NCBI RefSeq assembly: GCF_019145435.1
Contig: NZ_JAHSTS010000003.1
Location: forward strand, 186,001-250,000
Length of the DNA: 64,000 nucleotides
Origin: Pseudomonas ekonensis
Lineage (GTDB): Bacteria > Pseudomonadota > Gammaproteobacteria > Pseudomonadales > Pseudomonadaceae
Direction: 5' to 3'
Below, in pieces: positions 63,615 to 64,000 of the stretch (the stretch's first letter is position 1; the number at the start of each line of letters is the position of its first letter). Under the pieces are notes generated by a model. That model did no database searches. It was not told the origin of the DNA and saw only the letters and a list, made by a program, of their open reading frames with translations. The translations under genes and the position numbers were made by a program.

Positions 63615-64000
63615 GTGTCCTTTAACCACTACTACCAAAGCGAACTCACCGCACTGCGCCAACTGGGCCGCCGTTTCGCCGAGCGTAGTCCGGCGCTGGC
63701 GCCGTTCCTGGGGCAGGCCGGGCGGGATCCGGATGTGGAGCGGTTGCTGGAAGGGTTCGCGTTCCTGACCGGGCGCCTGCGCCAGAAGCTCGATGACGAG
63801 TTGCCGGAGCTCAGCCATTCGCTGATGCAACTGCTGTGGCCGAACTACATGCGGCCGTTGCCGGCGTTCAGCATTCTGCAGTTCGACCCGCTCAAGCGTT
63901 CGGGACCGGCGCTGAAGGTCGAGCGGGACACGCCGATCGAAAGCGTGCCGATCGAAGACGTGCGCTGTCGTTTCCGCACCTGCTACCCGACCGAAGTGCT
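63615..64000 (+). CDS. tssF: T6SS baseplate protein TssF (5' part)
   Basis: The first 128 residues of TssF run to the window edge. The opening SFNHYYQSELTALRQLGRRF (start GTG at 63615), LEGFAFLTGRLRQKLDDELPEL and LLWPNYMRPLPAFSIL are characteristic of the VasA/TssF family. The rest (about 450 residues) lies outside. The GTG start is the codon expected by the family alignment, with GGCAGG just upstream. Confidence 0.93.
   Translation, partial: MSFNHYYQSELTALRQLGRRFAERSPALAPFLGQAGRDPDVERLLEGFAFLTGRLRQKLDDELPELSHSLMQLLWPNYMRPLPAFSILQFDPLKRSGPALKVERDTPIESVPIEDVRCRFRTCYPTEV

Overview
The window is a stretch of chromosome from a fluorescent Pseudomonas, most likely of the P. fluorescens group. Four things point there: very high GC in third codon positions; many short REP-type palindromes of the GTGGGAGCGAGC/GCTCGCTCCCAC kind between genes; protein sequences of typical Pseudomonas type; and gene order that largely follows, in reverse, the P. 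aeruginosa PAO1 order from pyruvate carboxylase through aspA and purEK, and from pst/pho through ubiCA, rubredoxin and HU. No CRISPR array, tRNA, rRNA or insertion sequence was recognised.

Layout. 1-6.1 kb: tail of an EAL-domain protein, an RpiR-type regulator, a small conserved protein, and the two-subunit pyruvate carboxylase (pycA, oadA) with its divergent LysR regulator. 6.1-12 kb: an autotransporter, two GNAT acetyltransferases, a PaiB-like FMN-binding protein, and a divergent MocR-type regulator whose linker carries a phased row of DnaA-box-like sequences. 12-21.3 kb: a giant DUF6543/dermonecrotic-toxin-like protein, a polyamine-binding protein coupled to an acetylpolyamine amidohydrolase, an AraC regulator and an asparaginase. 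21.3-27.7 kb: an alanine/glycine symporter, aspartase with its divergent LysR regulator, and purEK behind a leader with a terminator-like hairpin. 27.7-31.8 kb: small membrane and secreted proteins, hexose-6-phosphate mutarotase, acyl-CoA thioesterase and an MFS transporter.

31.9-45.4 kb is a phosphate-homeostasis block: pstS, pstC, pstA, pstB and phoU, then a CheY-type regulator, an M23 peptidase and a CorC-like protein, then phoR and phoB on the other strand. Pho-box sequences precede pstS and pstC, and both divergent genes at phoB. Several gaps between co-oriented genes in this block hold one family of imperfect inverted repeats. 45.4-51.3 kb holds ubiC-ubiA, rubredoxin with its reductase, an HU protein, and a compact three-gene phospholipid-synthesis operon.

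51.3-64 kb is the left part of a type VI secretion cluster. On the minus strand sits a VgrG fused to a Tle1-like (DUF2235) phospholipase, followed by a DUF2931 lipoprotein, probably its immunity protein. On the plus strand tssA-tssB-tssC-tssE are followed by an inserted cassette and then by the start of tssF. The cassette encodes a PAAR protein with a zinc-metalloprotease motif, two paralogous lipoproteins (probable immunity) and three small membrane proteins, linked mostly by short overlaps. This effector cassette inside a structural T6SS operon, and the DnaA-box array inside a MocR gene, are the most interesting parts of the window.
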